NCBI GenBank assembly: GCA_947364045.1
Contig: CANARN010000014.1
Location: 1 to 41,017 of the forward strand
Source: an uncultured Clostridia bacterium
GTDB lineage: Bacteria; Bacillota; Clostridia; Oscillospirales; Acutalibacteraceae
DNA: 41,017 nt
Direction of reading: 5' to 3'
Part shown: positions 40,569 to 41,017 of the stretch, one piece after another
Layout: every line of letters starts with the position of its first letter
Numbering within the stretch: position 1 is the stretch's first letter
The notes under the pieces: generated by a model
Seen by the model: the letters and a program-made list of their open reading frames with translations, nothing else
The model's database searches: none
What the model was told of the DNA's origin: nothing
Translations under genes and position numbers: made by a program

Positions 40569-41017
40569 ATGCAGGATAAATTTGCAATGACTCAAAAAGA
40601 TAATATTGAAATTGCTAAGAGAACTTTGGTAGATGCGATATATAAAAGCGCTAACCTTGAGGGAATTGCAGTAACATACGCACAGACGATAGATGTTCTT
40701 AATAACGTGAACGTAGCATCATTAAAACCGTCTGAAATAAATAAGGTTTTTTGCCTTCGTGATGCATGGCATTATATATTAGACCACGTAAATGATGATA
40801 TGAATTTAGCGTTTATTGAAGAAATTCACGCTTTGGTTGCACGTGCAGACGTTGAATATTACGAATTAGGCAGAATACGTACAAGCGACGTCCTCATAAG
40901 CGGCACAATGTGGCGCCCTGAGATTCCCGATGCAGAACAACTGCATACGGAAATGATGGAAATAATGAAAATGCCGTGTAACACTGACAAAGCATTAACG
41001 CTTATGCTTTGGATTAT
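40569..41017 (+). CDS. Fic family protein, 3' end outside the window
   Basis: 149 codons are visible. The reading LRDAWHYILDHV, EIHALVARADVEYYELGRIR and SGTMWRPEIP matches the region upstream of the HPFxxGNGR core in Fic proteins, which should lie just past the window edge. The ATG at 40569 is chosen over 40566 because GAGGTG is then 5 bases away. It differs clearly from the Fic protein at 5224-5829. It has its own strong promoter. Confidence 0.7.
   Translation, partial: MQDKFAMTQKDNIEIAKRTLVDAIYKSANLEGIAVTYAQTIDVLNNVNVASLKPSEINKVFCLRDAWHYILDHVNDDMNLAFIEEIHALVARADVEYYELGRIRTSDVLISGTMWRPEIPDAEQLHTEMMEIMKMPCNTDKALTLMLWI

Noticed and set aside
1-41017. CRISPR arrays, tRNA or rRNA genes
   Set aside because: No regularly spaced repeats, cloverleaf patterns or rRNA-like segments were recognised by reading.

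Overview
The window looks like chromosomal DNA of an anaerobic, spore-forming, low-to-mid GC Firmicute of class Clostridia, probably a gut Oscillospiraceae/Ruminococcaceae relative. The evidence is the sporulation genes (spoIIGA-sigE, sigK and a BofC-like gene), the anaerobe-type oxygen defence (desulfoferrodoxin, rubrerythrin, CoA-disulfide reductase) and an intracellular alpha-L-fucosidase. No rRNA, tRNA or CRISPR array was seen. The genus assignment is inference.

Region 1 (1-6120): a phase-variable type I restriction-modification locus. Reading leftward from an XRE regulator come a Fic protein, HsdM and a half-length HsdS. Beyond these lie two HsdS C-terminal cassettes in the opposite orientation, a second HsdS N-terminal half, a tyrosine recombinase and a small Cys-rich ORF. 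A 14-bp inverted repeat (2269-2282 / 3133-3146) marks one invertible segment. As written, no full-length hsdS exists in the window, and no hsdR is seen.

Region 2 (6170-8200): a promoter and a two-frame DUF5677-like gene, followed by decayed mobile-element ORFs.

Region 3 (about 7430-17360): a roughly 10-kb island flanked by near-perfect 27-bp direct repeats (26/27 identical), with a truncated TnpV at its right end. Its cargo is a redox and oxygen-stress package. It holds CcdA, a TlpA-like thioredoxin, a six-Cys FTR-like protein, a ferredoxin and a NapH-like Fe-S membrane protein; thioredoxin, rhodanese and CoA-disulfide reductase-rhodanese; a Crp/Fnr regulator; a DUF134-NifX-like fusion; and rubredoxin, a ferredoxin-rubredoxin-rubrerythrin fusion and desulfoferrodoxin. 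Three operons carry the same palindrome, TGTGATAACATCAC(A), at identical distance from their -10 boxes. The local regulator has a CRP-like recognition helix, which suggests a self-contained regulon. I infer that the first operon moves electrons from ferredoxin through thiols across the membrane.

Region 4 (17860-24770): a voltage-gated K+ channel, a small membrane-anchored unknown, an XRE/zinc-ribbon regulator and a pentapeptide-repeat protein. Then a yybP-ykoY (Mn2+) riboswitch with its terminator lies ahead of a Na/Pi-cotransporter-type gene, followed by a DUF421 protein and a Rieske-tailed flavoprotein.

Region 5 (24780-29240, minus strand): a GlpA-like flavoprotein, a second FAD/NAD oxidoreductase and a DUF1667 protein, with an overlapping GH29 fucosidase. 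Region 6 (29380-37570): spoIIGA-sigE, ruvX, PBP1A, a BofC-like gene, a large GH63/MGH1-like glycosidase and sigK. Region 7 (37640-end): a DUF362 protein, an unknown gene, a uridine-kinase-like P-loop protein, an ECF-transporter S component and the 5' part of a second Fic-family gene.
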